Assembly (NCBI GenBank): GCA_036488875.1
Contig: DASXGW010000012.1
Coordinates: 248,001-312,000, forward strand
DNA length: 64,000 bases
Reading direction: 5' to 3'
Source of the DNA: Candidatus Baltobacteraceae bacterium
GTDB taxonomy: Bacteria; Vulcanimicrobiota; Vulcanimicrobiia; Vulcanimicrobiales; Vulcanimicrobiaceae
Below the pieces are notes generated by a model. The model was given only the letters and a program-made list of their open reading frames with translations, had not been told where the DNA came from and made no database searches. Position 1 is the stretch's first letter; each line of letters begins with the position of its first letter. Below are positions 34,637-48,527 of this stretch, piece by piece. The position numbers and the translations under genes are program-made.

Positions 34637-35965
34637 CTACGCCGACTCACCCGTTACGAGTTGGTTTAGGCCTCCGGCAACTTCGTTGAGTTCCGCGACG
34701 CGATCCACCGCTTGTTTCATGCGGTTTGCCATCTCTTGCGAGAGCGTGTCGATGACGATCATGTCGCTCTGCAGCTCGTCGTTGAGCGATTTCAGCTCGC
34801 CGACTTTGCTCAAATCGCCGCCGCTGATTTGCGCGATGACGCTTCCGCTCTTCTCGACCGCCGCTTTCGTGGCGGTGACTTGATCGCCCGACACCTCGGC
34901 GCCCACGACGATAACGCCGAGCTCCTTAGCCGCGTCGCGCACTTGATGGCTGCGCTGCGCGAGGTTCTTGGAAACCGCCTGTACGATCGGAATCGCGATC
35001 GCCAGCGCAATGATCATCGCGATGAAACCCCACAGCACCAGGGTCAGCACCGTGTGGTTGATGATGTCGTCGATGCGCGACATGGGGATGCCATACCAGC
35101 GCGCGCCGATGACGTTGTTCTGGTCGTCGGCGACCGGATCGATGTGCACCAAATAGAGCGTGCCGCCTTGCGAGTCGGCGCCGGTGTACGCCTGCCCCGT
35201 CTTGGCGACGTTCGCGGCTTCGGGCACGACGGCGTCGACGGCACGCGTTCCGTCGGGCTGCTGAATGGTGCTCGCCACGATCGCGTCGCCGTCGAGCAGC
35301 GCCGCAGCGCCGCCCAGGGCGCGCGTCGCTTGGTCGACGAGGTCGTAATAATGGTTCATCAGGATGCCGCCGTAGATGGCACCGATGGTCCGCTCGTTCT
35401 GGTCGCTGATCGGCGCCGCCGAAACTATGGCGATGCCTTTGTCGACGTGCTCGACGACCTTACCCGAGGCGTCCTTGATGTCGGACTGCGCTTGGGGCGC
35501 GAGCCCCTCGCCCTGCAGGAACGACGAGTCGAGCAGCGTGGCCGTACTGACGGTCTCGCCCGTCAGCGCGCGTTGAATGAGCGCGTTGCTCTTGAGCGAT
35601 CCGCGCTCGGGGCCGTTGGCACGCGCGACCACGTTTCCGTTGGCGTCGACGACGGTCAGGAACGACAGGCCCGAAGTCCGCGCGACGTTCGACAACTGGT
35701 CTTGCAGCGCGGCCATGTTTCCGGACTGGACGGCGTGGCGAAGCGCGTCGGAAAGCGCGTCCTGCGCCACCAGCAGCCGGATCTGATCCTTCCGCGAGTC
35801 CCAATAGCCGCCGAACGCGCCGCCGCCGTTGGTGACTTGCGTCTTCCCCAAATCGACGAGATCGCGTTGGAGCACGAGTCGTGCCGCAACGACGCTAATG
35901 ACGAAGAATAACACGATCGCGCCGATGATCGTCCCCAGGAGCCGTGCGCGTAGACTCATCTTCAT
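34637..35965 (-). CDS. Cache-domain sensor lacking a signalling hairpin
   Basis: 442 residues: a transmembrane helix at 9-31, a large extracytoplasmic double-Cache-like domain (35-300, with [20 protein letters not shown] and [20 protein letters not shown]), then a second transmembrane helix ([20 protein letters not shown]). A cytoplasmic coiled coil of about 110 residues ends [19 protein letters not shown] chemoreceptor would continue into a long signalling hairpin, which is absent. The upstream gene encodes that part and overlaps this one by four bases. Confidence 0.75.
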   Translation of the reverse strand: MKMSLRARLLGTIIGAIVLFFVISVVAARLVLQRDLVDLGKTQVTNGGGAFGGYWDSRKDQIRLLVAQDALSDALRHAVQSGNMAALQDQLSNVARTSGLSFLTVVDANGNVVARANGPERGSLKSNALIQRALTGETVSTATLLDSSFLQGEGLAPQAQSDIKDASGKVVEHVDKGIAIVSAAPISDQNERTIGAIYGGILMNHYYDLVDQATRALGGAAALLDGDAIVASTIQQPDGTRAVDAVVPEAANVAKTGQAYTGADSQGGTLYLVHIDPVADDQNNVIGARWYGIPMSRIDDIINHTVLTLVLWGFIAMIIALAIAIPIVQAVSKNLAQRSHQVRDAAKELGVIVVGAEVSGDQVTATKAAVEKSGSVIAQISGGDLSKVGELKSLNDELQSDMIVIDTLSQEMANRMKQAVDRVAELNEVAGGLNQLVTGESA

Positions 35966-37656
35966 GCCGTGACTTCCTCCGTGCCGCTGTCGTTGACTTT
36001 GAACTCCCTAAACCTAGTATCGATCTGTTTGGCCAGATCGTTCATCTGCTCGACCGAGGTCAGCATCCTCTGGGCCGCATCGGTCACTTCCTTATTGACG
36101 TAGGTGAGGACCTCGACCGACGACGCGTTCTGCTGCGATATCGAGGCGATATCGGAGAAGGCCTTGTTGACCTCGTCGGATTGGCGGGTCATCCGCTGGG
36201 TCGCGGACATGTTGTCCCCGACCGATTTGGTGATCTCTTCGATCGATCGGATGACTTGATATGAATTAGCGCTCATCGCTCGGGCCACCGAGCTGATCTC
36301 GCCGATCTGCTGGTTGGCGGTCAGAACCGCCGACACGATGTCTTGCAAGGCGCCCGACGCCGAGGTGGTGCTGTTCGCGCCTTCCTCGACGCGATCGGTC
36401 AGCCGCTCCATCGCGGTGACGACCTCGCCGATGACCGCTTGGGTCGACGCGATGTGCCCCGCGATTTCCTTAGTGGCTTGCACGCTGCTGTCGGCAAGTT
36501 TCCGGATCTCGCTCGCGACGACGGCGAAACCGCGGCCGTGTTCGCCGGCGCGCGCCGCCTCGATCGCGGCGTTGAGCGCGAGCAGGTTCGTCTGTTCGGC
36601 GATGCGGTCGATCACTTTGACGATATCGCCGATTTGATCGGAGTTGCTGCCGAGCTGCGAGATGTCGCTCGCGAGTTCGTTGATCGTGGAGCGAATCGTG
36701 TGCATGCCGTCGACGATCGTTCCGATCGCGCTGCCGCCGCGCTCGGCCGTGCGCGACGTCTCGGTCGAAATTGTCGACAGCGAGTCCACTTGCGCCGCGA
36801 CCTGCTCGATCGAGCTCGCCATATTCGAAACGGCGAGTGCCGTTTCGTCGAGGCTGCGCGTTTGCTGTTCGGCGGCGGCGGCAATCGACGCGATCGCTTC
36901 GGTCAACGACGTTACCTTTGCGACGGCCTCGTCGACGATCTTGGATTGTTCCTGAACGCCCTCGTCGAGCTGACCTTGGGCGACCGCGGCGCCTTCGATT
37001 ACGGCGAGCGCCGTCGACGCCGTGGTTTGCAGCCCGCCGCCGGCGGATCCGAGTTTCGCGGCACGGTCGTGCAGCTGACCCAGAAAGCTGCGAATCCCGA
37101 AGATGAGCTTGTTGAGCGCGACGGCGAGATCTTGGAGCGAGGCGTCCGCGACGGCGATGTTCTTGGTGAAATCACCCTGCGCCACTTCGCGGATCCCGGC
37201 CGCCATCGACGCAAGGCTGGTGTGCAGGTTGGCGACGCTATCGCCGCGCGGCAGCGCGACGCGCGAGCCGCCGAGGAACGCCACTTGGCCCGGCGCGATG
37301 TCACCCCACTCTTCGTAAGGCGGCGGGTCGCCGTGAAAGATCAGCGCGACGCCGATCCCCACGAAAATCAGGATGATGCTGTCCCAGACCGCGCCCGGGA
37401 GCTGATGCGTGACGCGCGCCTCGTATTCCGCGACCCCCGCGGCAGCGGCGACGATCGAACCGAGGGGGAAGCCCGCAAGCGCTGCGGTGAGGGCGATCAG
37501 CGCGATCAGCACCACCTCAACCGCCGCAGCGTTGCCGTACCAGATCGAACCATACCACGCTACCGCCGCGCAGAGTGCACCACCCAGCACTGCCAGCACG
37601 ATACGACTCGGCAATGAGAGCCGAGCTCGCAAGCCGGAAAAGTAGGCGTAGATCAC
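35962..37656 (-). CDS. Methyl-accepting chemotaxis-type signalling protein
   Basis: 564 residues. Three to four membrane segments at the N-terminus (residues 18-107) have no sizeable periplasmic domain. A HAMP-like region is followed by a long coiled coil. The signalling tip is [24 protein letters not shown] then [18 protein letters not shown], the canonical MCP hairpin that contacts CheA/CheW. The gene overlaps the Cache sensor gene by ATGA, so the two proteins probably form one receptor unit. Confidence 0.85.
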   Translation of the reverse strand: MIYAYFSGLRARLSLPSRIVLAVLGGALCAAVAWYGSIWYGNAAAVEVVLIALIALTAALAGFPLGSIVAAAAGVAEYEARVTHQLPGAVWDSIILIFVGIGVALIFHGDPPPYEEWGDIAPGQVAFLGGSRVALPRGDSVANLHTSLASMAAGIREVAQGDFTKNIAVADASLQDLAVALNKLIFGIRSFLGQLHDRAAKLGSAGGGLQTTASTALAVIEGAAVAQGQLDEGVQEQSKIVDEAVAKVTSLTEAIASIAAAAEQQTRSLDETALAVSNMASSIEQVAAQVDSLSTISTETSRTAERGGSAIGTIVDGMHTIRSTINELASDISQLGSNSDQIGDIVKVIDRIAEQTNLLALNAAIEAARAGEHGRGFAVVASEIRKLADSSVQATKEIAGHIASTQAVIGEVVTAMERLTDRVEEGANSTTSASGALQDIVSAVLTANQQIGEISSVARAMSANSYQVIRSIEEITKSVGDNMSATQRMTRQSDEVNKAFSDIASISQQNASSVEVLTYVNKEVTDAAQRMLTSVEQMNDLAKQIDTRFREFKVNDSGTEEVTA

Positions 37657-37704
37657 GGGCTACAATATTATGGAAAGCCTTAAGAAAGTCCGCCCCGGCC
37701 CAGG

Positions 37705-38250
37705 CTACTGCTTTTGGTTCCTCGCCCTGGCAATGCGGCGGTCGCAGACCTCGCAGAAGTGCGGCATCTTATTGTCGGTTTCGAAGATGGAGTTCGAGTT
37801 GTACATCGCGCAGCGCGCGTTGTAGCAGTGCTTCAGAGCGAAGGCGTGCCCGAGCTCGTGCACCGCCTCTTTGAGCGTCCGCTGAAAGAGCAGGTTCGCG
37901 TCGGGTTCTTCCCCGTAGAACTCGGCGCGCAACCGATGGAGCGAGACGGCCGCGACCCCTTGCGCGTCGTCGCCCGCGCCGAAGATGAAGCGGTGCGACG
38001 TCTTGTAGAGATCGTAATCGGTGATCGCCAAAAGGATACCGTCGTCTTCGGGGAAGGCGCGCAGCACCTTCGCCGTCAAGGTCGCCAGAAAGAGCTGCTG
38101 CCGGGTCGCGTTGAGCGCGCTGCGCGGTACGACGAGCGATCGCTCGACGCGCACGCTTGCCAGGAAACGTTCCTCGAGGCAGAGCGCAAAACGGTCCAAG
38201 AATAGCGCGTCGATGGTGTTGACCGGCACGATGCGAATTCTGGAATCCAT
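37705..38250 (-). CDS. Archaemetzincin-type metalloprotease
   Basis: From ATG 38250, 181 residues. The extended zinc motif HELGHAFALKHC and the trailing cysteine array (NARCAMYNSN, FCEVC) with a following Met-turn match archaemetzincins (HExxHxxGxxxHCxxxxCxM). The first His pair and Glu are intact. The physiological substrate is unknown in bacteria. ATG 38250 is chosen because upstream residues are not conserved-looking. It is divergent from acpS. Confidence 0.85.
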   Translation of the reverse strand: MDSRIRIVPVNTIDALFLDRFALCLEERFLASVRVERSLVVPRSALNATRQQLFLATLTAKVLRAFPEDDGILLAITDYDLYKTSHRFIFGAGDDAQGVAAVSLHRLRAEFYGEEPDANLLFQRTLKEAVHELGHAFALKHCYNARCAMYNSNSIFETDNKMPHFCEVCDRRIARARNQKQ

Positions 38251-38290
38251 TCGTGGAGGATGCTTCGACCCTGCAGCGGGATACTCCGCC

Positions 38291-38653
38291 ATGATCGTTG
38301 GTATCGGCATCGATCTCGCCGAGGTCGATCGCTACCGCTTCGACGAGTCGACGCTCGCGTGGTTCGCGCGCAAGATTTACACGGACGACGAGATGCGCTA
38401 CGCGATGCGCAAGCGCCACTGGGCCGAGCGTCTTGCCGGCTTCTACGCCGCCAAGGAGGCAACGCGCAAAGCGTTCGGCCACGCGATACCGTGGCGCTGG
38501 GTCGGCGTCGCGCACGAACGCAGCGGCAAGCCGATCATCGAGCTTTACGGTAAAGCGCAGCGTCTGGTCGCCGACCGCGGCATCACGAACATTCATCTGA
38601 CCATCACGCACACCGCGACCACCGCTGCCGCTGTCGTCATTCTCGAACGATGA
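38291..38653 (+). CDS. acpS: Holo-[acyl-carrier-protein] synthase
   Basis: 120 residues starting MIVGIGIDLAEVDR, which is the signature start of AcpS. The second signature WAERLAGFYAAKEATRKAFG supplies the Glu/Lys for Mg-CoA binding. It transfers 4'-phosphopantetheine from CoA to apo-ACP. It overlaps nnr by ATGA, a common acpS-nnr pairing. Confidence 0.93.
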   Translation: MIVGIGIDLAEVDRYRFDESTLAWFARKIYTDDEMRYAMRKRHWAERLAGFYAAKEATRKAFGHAIPWRWVGVAHERSGKPIIELYGKAQRLVADRGITNIHLTITHTATTAAAVVILER

Positions 38654-40206
38654 TCTACGTTCTCGAGCCCGACGCCATGCGTGCGGCCGACGGCGCAGCG
38701 ATCGCCGCCGTCGGCGAAGATGCACTGATGCGCAACGCCGGCGCGCGGATCGCGGAGCGCCTGCGCGCGATCGCGCCGCGGGGCGGCCGCATCGTCGCCT
38801 TCGCCGGGCCCGGAAATAACGGCGGAGATGCGTTTGCGGCACTAGCCGAGTTGGGCAGCGAGTTCGACTGCGCGGTGTACGCGGTCGCCGGGGGGCGGAC
38901 GTCGGCGGCGCGCGCAGCGGCGGAGGAACGCGCGCGCGCTGCGGGCGTTACGACGCGACCGCTGCCGTCATCGGAACGCGATGCGCGCGCCGCGCTCGAA
39001 GGCGCCATCGCCGTCGACGGTCTCTTCGGAACCGGCGCGCGGCTGCCGCTTCCCGATACGTACTCCGGCGCGGTGCGCGCGCTCGATGCGCGCGCGCATC
39101 CGGTAGTGTCGATCGACATCCCGTCGGGAGTCGACGCGTTGACGGGCGCGGTCGCCGGCGACGCGGTACGCGCGACCGTCACGGTAACGCTGGGCGCGGC
39201 AAAGCCCGGATTGCTGCTGGATCCGGCGCGCGAACGCGCGGGCGAACTCTGGTACGCACGCATCGGCATTGGGGACGCAATCCTTTCGGGTGCGCCGCAC
39301 ACGTACGCCGCACTCGACGACGACGCGTTTCTGCGCGCGCTTCCGGTCCGTGCGACGAGCGCGGACAAGCGCAGCGCCGGTGCGCCGTTGATCGTCGCGG
39401 GCTCGGCGCAGTTTCCCGGCGCTGCGGTGCTGTGCGCGCTGGCCGCCGCCCGCGCCGGTGCGGGTTACGTTACCGTCGCGGCGCCTTCGAGCGCTGCGGC
39501 CGTCCTGCGCGCGCACCTCGTCGAGCAAGTCGTCGTCGAGATACCCGACGATCTACCGGTAGAGCGCGCGGTCGACGAGCTGCTCGAGATCGAGAAGCGA
39601 AATACGGCCGTCGGGATCGGGCCGGGTTTGGGACTCGATAACCGCACCGGCGAGATCGTCGCGGCGTTTCTCGCTCGCACGACGCTGCCCGCGGTCATCG
39701 ACGCCAGCGCGCTTTTCCATCTCGCAAAGCGCTTAGACGTGCTGCGCGGTAAGCCCGCGGTCGTCACGCCGCACGCCGGCGAGTTCGCGCGTCTCTCCGG
39801 CAAGGGCACCGTCGCCCCTGAGGACCGCATGGCGCGCGTGCGCGAGTTCGTCGGGCGTACCGGAATCACGACCTTGCTCAAGGGTCGCGATACGATCGTC
39901 GACGACGGCTCGACGGTTCACCTGAACGTGACCGGAACCAACGCACTCGCGACCGCGGGTACGGGCGACGTCCTCACCGGGACCATCGCGACCCTGCTCG
40001 CGCAAGGCTTGTCCCCGGTCGATGCGGCCCGGACCGGCGCGTACTGGCACGGCCTCGCGGGGCAGATCGCGGCCCGGCACCGCCCCGTCGGGGTCATTGC
40101 CGGCGACGTCGCCGCCGCGCTGGCCGCGGCACTCCCAAGCGTCGACGCCGAGAACCGTGCGGCATTCCGGCAATCGCGGCGCGGCGACCTCTGGCGTATT
40201 TATTGA
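38650..40206 (+). CDS. nnr: Bifunctional NAD(P)HX epimerase/dehydratase
   Basis: 518 residues with both halves of the metabolite-repair enzyme. The N-terminal YjeF-type epimerase shows AFAGPGNNGGDAFAALAEL and SIDIPSGVDALTGA. The C-terminal YjeF/CARKD dehydratase shows VGIGPGLGLD, VTPHAGEFARL and the NVTGTNALATAGTGDVLTGT nucleotide-binding motif. It repairs hydrated NADH/NADPH using ATP or ADP. It follows acpS with a four-base overlap. Confidence 0.93.
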   Translation: MIYVLEPDAMRAADGAAIAAVGEDALMRNAGARIAERLRAIAPRGGRIVAFAGPGNNGGDAFAALAELGSEFDCAVYAVAGGRTSAARAAAEERARAAGVTTRPLPSSERDARAALEGAIAVDGLFGTGARLPLPDTYSGAVRALDARAHPVVSIDIPSGVDALTGAVAGDAVRATVTVTLGAAKPGLLLDPARERAGELWYARIGIGDAILSGAPHTYAALDDDAFLRALPVRATSADKRSAGAPLIVAGSAQFPGAAVLCALAAARAGAGYVTVAAPSSAAAVLRAHLVEQVVVEIPDDLPVERAVDELLEIEKRNTAVGIGPGLGLDNRTGEIVAAFLARTTLPAVIDASALFHLAKRLDVLRGKPAVVTPHAGEFARLSGKGTVAPEDRMARVREFVGRTGITTLLKGRDTIVDDGSTVHLNVTGTNALATAGTGDVLTGTIATLLAQGLSPVDAARTGAYWHGLAGQIAARHRPVGVIAGDVAAALAAALPSVDAENRAAFRQSRRGDLWRIY

Positions 40207-40236
40207 TTCTTCATCTCTTCGAGTTACGTCTAAGCC

Positions 40237-41574
40237 GTGGAACGTATACGTCCGACGCTCTTCTTCATCGCTATTGTCGCCGGCGCGCTTTTGGCCGCGT
40301 GCGGCGGCGGCAGCGCTCCGGCCGGGTTCTTTTCATCCGGCTCGCCGCTTCCCGGGCTTCGGCTTTCGCCCGAAGCAGTTACAGTCGTCGTCAAGCCGCA
40401 CGCACTCTCGTTTAGCAGCCTCGGAACGTCGTTCGCACAGAAAGTCGTCGTCTCCGAAAAAGGCTACAAAGACAAGTTCGTCGAGCACACCACGTGCAAA
40501 GGCATCGCCAAAGCGGCACCGCTCTCCGGCGAAGGGCCGAAGCTGACGGTAAAGGTGACGCCGCTCGGTACGGGCACGTGCGCGATCACGTTTCAAGACG
40601 CCAAAAAGCATAAATCGAAACTTGCAATCGTCGTCAGCACCACCAAGCCGACGCCGTCCCCGAGCTCGTCGCCGACGCCTTACTCCACGCCCACGCCCAC
40701 ACCGTGCCCGTCTTGTCCCACCCCGACGCCCCGACCAACCTCCACGCCGAATGCCGGAACGATCTTCGTTACGTACGCGGCTTCCACCGCGCACCCCAAC
40801 GTCGTCGCCTACGACGCCCAAGGTAATAAGAAAACGACCGGCACGTGGGGCAGCTCGGGAAGCAGTCCGCAGAGCATCGCATGGGCGCCAGGCGATCTGA
40901 ATTGGTTCTACGTGGTCAACGGTGGCACCAACACCGTAAAAGTCTATTCATCATCGGGTGGACAGCTCTCCAGCTTCTTCACCGGGGTAACTGCAGCCGG
41001 AGCGATGGCGTACCCGTCGGGAGTTTCGAACCTCCTCTACGTCGCGTCGACGAGCCAGCATACGATCTACGCGTACGACGAAGACGGCAACGTCAAGTCT
41101 GCCGTTACGTTCCCGAGCAGCGGCATCGACACGAACCTCGGCGGGATCGCGTACGATTCGCACATGTCGCGAATCTACGTGGCGAATACGTCGAGCGGCA
41201 AAGTCGAATATTACTCGACGAGCGGTTCGCTCGGCAGCTCGATCTCGTCGCCGTGCACGTGCACGCCCAGCACGATCGCGTTCGATTCGAATAACAACCA
41301 CATCTATGTGTGGTGGAGCGGGACCGGCGGCGGCATGTCGGCGTACGACGAGACCGGCAGCACCGTGACGCTAACGGGAGGTTCGGGAACCCCCTTCGGC
41401 GGGTTGTCGTCGCCCAATGCCATCGTCGCCAACACGGTTAACGGCTATCTCTATATAACCGACGGCACGAGCGTCAAAGTCTTCGATGCAACTGGCGCGA
41501 CGATCTCAACCCTAGGAACGTTCTCGCCCGGATTTACCGTCACGTCGGCTAACGGCATGACCATCAAGCCGTAG
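40237..41574 (+). CDS. Propeller lipoprotein with Pro-Thr/Ser linker
   Basis: 445 residues from GTG 40237. A lipoprotein signal (FFIAIVAGALLAAC) is followed by a beta-sandwich-like domain of about 100 residues (VVVKPHALSFSSLGTSFAQK) resembling BACON/Ig-type modules. A PTPSPSSSPTPYSTPTPTP-type linker leads to a YncE/NHL-like propeller (VVAYDAQGNKKT, SIAWAPGDLNWFYVV, GIAYDSHMSRIYVANTS). Domain order resembles that of other exported propellers in the window. Function unknown. Confidence 0.7.
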   Translation: MERIRPTLFFIAIVAGALLAACGGGSAPAGFFSSGSPLPGLRLSPEAVTVVVKPHALSFSSLGTSFAQKVVVSEKGYKDKFVEHTTCKGIAKAAPLSGEGPKLTVKVTPLGTGTCAITFQDAKKHKSKLAIVVSTTKPTPSPSSSPTPYSTPTPTPCPSCPTPTPRPTSTPNAGTIFVTYAASTAHPNVVAYDAQGNKKTTGTWGSSGSSPQSIAWAPGDLNWFYVVNGGTNTVKVYSSSGGQLSSFFTGVTAAGAMAYPSGVSNLLYVASTSQHTIYAYDEDGNVKSAVTFPSSGIDTNLGGIAYDSHMSRIYVANTSSGKVEYYSTSGSLGSSISSPCTCTPSTIAFDSNNNHIYVWWSGTGGGMSAYDETGSTVTLTGGSGTPFGGLSSPNAIVANTVNGYLYITDGTSVKVFDATGATISTLGTFSPGFTVTSANGMTIKP

Positions 41575-41616
41575 CGGGGCTGCGGCCGAGCCGTCGATTC
41601 GTCCGATACCTTAGGG

Positions 41617-44812
<3,196 letters not shown>

Positions 44813-44823
44813 GGTTGTGAAGG

Positions 44824-47775
44824 CTAAGCTTCGACGGCGACGCGTTCGCCCTTCGCGAGATCGTCGAGAACCGAGAGGTTCTCGCGTTCGAGCCGCTCCA
44901 GTTCGGCGGCGTCGGGAAGGTGATGCCCCACCGCCCGCTCGTCGCTCAATACGGGCGCCAGATAGCGTCCGGTGAACGAAGCGGCCGCCGTCGCGACTTC
45001 CTCCGGCGTGCCGGTCGCGATCACCGTACCGCCGCGGTCGCCTCCTTCGGGACCAAGGTCGATCAAATAGTCCGCGGTTTTGATCACGTCGAGGTTATGC
45101 TCGATGACCAGAACGGAGTTGCCCGTGCTCACCAGTCGCCCGAGCACCTCGAGCAGCTTGTGGATGTCGGCAAAATGCAAACCGGTCGTGGGTTCGTCGA
45201 GCACGTAGAACGTTCGTCCGGTCGACCGGCGCGAGAGCTCCGTCGCAAGCTTGACGCGCTGCGCCTCGCCGCCGGAGAGCGTGGTCGCCGGCTGGCCCAT
45301 TTTGATATAGCCTAAGCCGACGTCGCAAATCGTCGTGAGCTTGTTGCGGATGCGCGGAATGTTTTCGAAAAACGCATTGGCTTCGTCGACCCGCATCTCG
45401 AGCACGTCAGAAATCGTCTTTCCCTTATATTTGATTTCGAGTGTCTGCGCGTTGTAGCGCTTGCCCTTGCAAACTTCACACGGCACGTAGACGTCGGGCA
45501 AGAAGTGCATCTCGATCTCGATGATGCCGTCGCCTTCGCACGATTCGCAGCGTCCGCCCTTGACGTTGAAGGAGAAACGCCCCGGCGTGTAGCCGCGCAT
45601 GCGCGCGTCTGGAACCATGGAGAACAGCTCGCGAATGTGGTCGAACGTCCCCGTGTACGTTGCCGGATTGCTGCGCGGCGTTCGGCCGATCGGCGATTGA
45701 TCGATGACGACCAGTTTGTCGAGCTGGTTCGCGCCCTTGACGGTGCCGTACGTTCCGCCCGGCGCCTGTCCGTGCAGATGCTGGTTGAGCGCGCGAACCA
45801 AAATGTTGTTGACGAGCGTCGACTTCCCGCTGCCGCTCACCCCCGTCACGCAGGTAAACGCGCCGATCGGAAAACGAACGTCGACGCCGCGGATATTGTT
45901 GGCGTTCGCGTTGCGCACTTCGAGCCAGCCGCGCGGCGTCCGGCGGTGCTTCGGAATCGGGATGAACTTGCGCCCCGACAAATACGCGCCGGTCTCCGAC
46001 GCGGGGTTCGCGAGGATCTGCTCGAGCGTTCCCACCGTGAGAATCTCGCCGCCTTCGGCGCCGGCGCCGGGCCCGATGTCGACGACGACGTCGGCGGTGC
46101 GCATCGTATCCTCGTCGTGCTCGATGATGATCAGCGTGTTGCCCAGATCCCGCAGCGTCTTGAGCGTCGCGAGGAGCCGGTCGTTGTCGCGTTGGTGGAG
46201 ACCGATCGACGGTTCGTCGAGAATGTAGAGGACGCCGACGAGCGCGCTTCCGATCTGGGTCGCAAGCCGAATGCGCTGCGACTCGCCGCCCGACAGCGTC
46301 GTTGCCGATCGCGACAACGTGAGATAGTTCAGTCCAACGTTGTTGAGGAATCCGAGCCGCGCTCGGATCTCCTTGACGATTTGATGCGCGATCTGCGCTT
46401 GGCGCTCGGTCATTTGCAGCCTGCGAAAGAACGACTCGACGTTCTCGATCGACATCCGCGTGAGCGCATCGATGTTCGAATCGCCCACCGTTACGGCCAG
46501 CGCCTCGGGTTTCAGGCGCGCGCCCTTACACGCCGGACACGTCGAAGCCGACATGTACTTTTCGATGTCTTCCTTGACGTATTCGCTCGACGTTTCCGAG
46601 TAGCGCCGCTGGAGATTGTTGACGACGCCCTCGAACGAGGATTTGTACTCCCACGTCTTGCCGCCGCGCGAGGTGTACTCAAACGTCTGCTCGCGATCGG
46701 TGCCGTAGAGAATTAGGTCGACGACCTCTTCGGGCATCTTTTCGATCGGAGTCGACATCTTTACGCGGTACCGCCGCAGCACGCGCTCGAGCTGCTGCAG
46801 GTAGTAGGGATTCATCGACGGGTACTTGCCCGTACCCAGGCTGCGGCTCCACGGAACGATCGCGCCGTCGGCAATCGACTTACTGTGATCCGGGATCACT
46901 TTCCACGGATCGATCTCGATCTTTTCGCCGAGACCGCTGCACGCAGGACAAGCGCCGTACGGCGAGTTGAACGAAAAGAGCCGCGGCGCCAGCTCTTCGA
47001 ACGAAAGTCCGCAGTAGACGCACGCGAACGCTTCGCTAAACGTCAGCTCCTTGGCATCAGTGACGACGGTGACGATGCCGGTCGATAAGCGCAAGGTCGT
47101 CTCAACCGAATCGGTCAGCCGCTTGCGAATGTCGGGCTTCATGACCAACCGGTCGACGATCACTTCGATCGTGTGCTTGCGCTTCTTGTCGAGAACGATT
47201 TTGTCGCGCAGCTCGCGCGTCTCGCCGTCGACCCGAACGCGCGCGAAACCCTCTTTCGCGGCTTCCTCGAACAGCTTGGTATGCTCGCCCTTGCGGCCGC
47301 GCACGAGCGGCGCGAGCAGCTGAATCCGAGTCCCCTCGGGCAGCTCCAGAATCGAGTCGACGATCTGTTCGCTCGACTGCGTGCTGATCTCGCGACCGCA
47401 CTTGTAACAGTGCGGCGTCCCGATGCGTGCGAAGAGCAAGCGCAGGTAATCGTAGATTTCGGTGACGGTGCCCACGGTCGAGCGCGGGTTGCGCGACGTG
47501 GATTTCTGATCGATCGAGATCGCGGGGGACAGCCCCTCGATGTAGTCGACGTCGGGCTTCTCCATTTGCCCCAAGAACTGCCGGGCGTACGACGACAGCG
47601 ACTCGACGTAGCGCCGCTGTCCCTCAGCATAGATCGTGTCGAAGGCAAGCGACGATTTCCCGGAACCCGAAAGTCCGGTAACGACGATCAGACGGTTGCG
47701 CGGCAGCACTAAATCGACGTTCTTGAGGTTGTGCTCTCGCGCGCCCTTAATAACGATGGAGTCTAGCGGCGGCAT
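44824..47775 (-). CDS. uvrA: Excinuclease ABC subunit A
   Basis: 983 residues with two ABC ATPase halves. The Walker A motifs are [14 protein letters not shown] and [13 protein letters not shown]. The signature motifs are [17 protein letters not shown] and [16 protein letters not shown]. Zinc-binding cysteines include [13 protein letters not shown]. It scans DNA for bulky lesions and loads UvrB in nucleotide excision repair. uvrB is at 52780-54828 and is not co-transcribed. Confidence 0.97.
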   Translation of the reverse strand: MPPLDSIVIKGAREHNLKNVDLVLPRNRLIVVTGLSGSGKSSLAFDTIYAEGQRRYVESLSSYARQFLGQMEKPDVDYIEGLSPAISIDQKSTSRNPRSTVGTVTEIYDYLRLLFARIGTPHCYKCGREISTQSSEQIVDSILELPEGTRIQLLAPLVRGRKGEHTKLFEEAAKEGFARVRVDGETRELRDKIVLDKKRKHTIEVIVDRLVMKPDIRKRLTDSVETTLRLSTGIVTVVTDAKELTFSEAFACVYCGLSFEELAPRLFSFNSPYGACPACSGLGEKIEIDPWKVIPDHSKSIADGAIVPWSRSLGTGKYPSMNPYYLQQLERVLRRYRVKMSTPIEKMPEEVVDLILYGTDREQTFEYTSRGGKTWEYKSSFEGVVNNLQRRYSETSSEYVKEDIEKYMSASTCPACKGARLKPEALAVTVGDSNIDALTRMSIENVESFFRRLQMTERQAQIAHQIVKEIRARLGFLNNVGLNYLTLSRSATTLSGGESQRIRLATQIGSALVGVLYILDEPSIGLHQRDNDRLLATLKTLRDLGNTLIIIEHDEDTMRTADVVVDIGPGAGAEGGEILTVGTLEQILANPASETGAYLSGRKFIPIPKHRRTPRGWLEVRNANANNIRGVDVRFPIGAFTCVTGVSGSGKSTLVNNILVRALNQHLHGQAPGGTYGTVKGANQLDKLVVIDQSPIGRTPRSNPATYTGTFDHIRELFSMVPDARMRGYTPGRFSFNVKGGRCESCEGDGIIEIEMHFLPDVYVPCEVCKGKRYNAQTLEIKYKGKTISDVLEMRVDEANAFFENIPRIRNKLTTICDVGLGYIKMGQPATTLSGGEAQRVKLATELSRRSTGRTFYVLDEPTTGLHFADIHKLLEVLGRLVSTGNSVLVIEHNLDVIKTADYLIDLGPEGGDRGGTVIATGTPEEVATAAASFTGRYLAPVLSDERAVGHHLPDAAELERLERENLSVLDDLAKGERVAVEA

Positions 47776-47783
47776 CTACTTCC

Positions 47784-48527
47784 TTACGAGACACTCTGGG
47801 AGGGCGGGAGGTTGCCGAGCAGCACCCGGGAGACCTCCAAGATCGACGTACAGGTCGCGTCGGGAGGAGTGCAACCGTCCGGTAGGACCTCGTCGCGGAC
47901 TTTCAGGTAGACAGTGAAGAGGCCGGCGGCGGCGGCGCCCTTCACGTCGCGATCGTAACGGTCGCCCACCATCGCGGTTCGGGCAGGGGCGCTCCCCAAG
48001 GTCGTGCACGCATGCGCGAACAGCAGCGGGTCGGGCTTGAGCATGCCCAGCTCGTCGGCGATAAAGAGCGCGTCGAAGAACTCGCCGATGCGCAGCAGCG
48101 CGATTTTTTCGTAGTGCGTCTCAGCAAAACCGTTCGTAACGATGCCCAGTTTCTTTCCGGCCGCGCGCAGTTCGCTCAGCAACTCGATCACGCCGGGAAA
48201 AACGGCGTAGTACCTCTTCCGGTATTCGTCGTACATCTGCGCGGAACGGTGCGCGAGCGACGCGTCTTGAAGTCCCACCGTCTCGAGCGCCGCGCCCCAG
48301 AGCTGGGGCCGGATGTTGGCAAGCTTTATCGCGAACGCCTCGGGAGAAAGCCGTTTCCAAAAACCTTCGGCTTGCGCGATGTACGCCGCTTTGAGCGCGA
48401 TCGCGTCGACGCCGTGCTCGGCGGCAATTTCGTGCGCCACGTCTTCGGCAGCGCTTTGATAGGCCAACGTATCGTCGTGCAGCGTGTCGTCGAGATCGAA
48501 CAACACCGCATCGATAGTCCGAGTCAA
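47784..48527 (-). CDS. HAD-superfamily hydrolase
   Basis: 247 residues from TTG 48527, which overlaps the stop of the mannosidase gene (TTGA). No ATG or GTG gives an intact N-terminus. Motif I is [12 protein letters not shown], motif II GIVTNG, and motif [16 protein letters not shown] followed by [19 protein letters not shown] helical cap lies between motifs I and II. It is likely a small-molecule phosphatase; the substrate may be a sugar phosphate given the neighbouring glycosidase. Confidence 0.85.
   Translation of the reverse strand: MTRTIDAVLFDLDDTLHDDTLAYQSAAEDVAHEIAAEHGVDAIALKAAYIAQAEGFWKRLSPEAFAIKLANIRPQLWGAALETVGLQDASLAHRSAQMYDEYRKRYYAVFPGVIELLSELRAAGKKLGIVTNGFAETHYEKIALLRIGEFFDALFIADELGMLKPDPLLFAHACTTLGSAPARTAMVGDRYDRDVKGAAAAGLFTVYLKVRDEVLPDGCTPPDATCTSILEVSRVLLGNLPPSQSVS

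Noticed and set aside
36343-37617. A 424-residue open frame antisense to the chemoreceptor signalling gene
   Set aside because: It is Arg/Asp-rich, has no domain pattern and follows the codon periodicity of the real gene on the other strand. Similar long shadows occur opposite ligA, uvrA, uvrB and the mannosidase.
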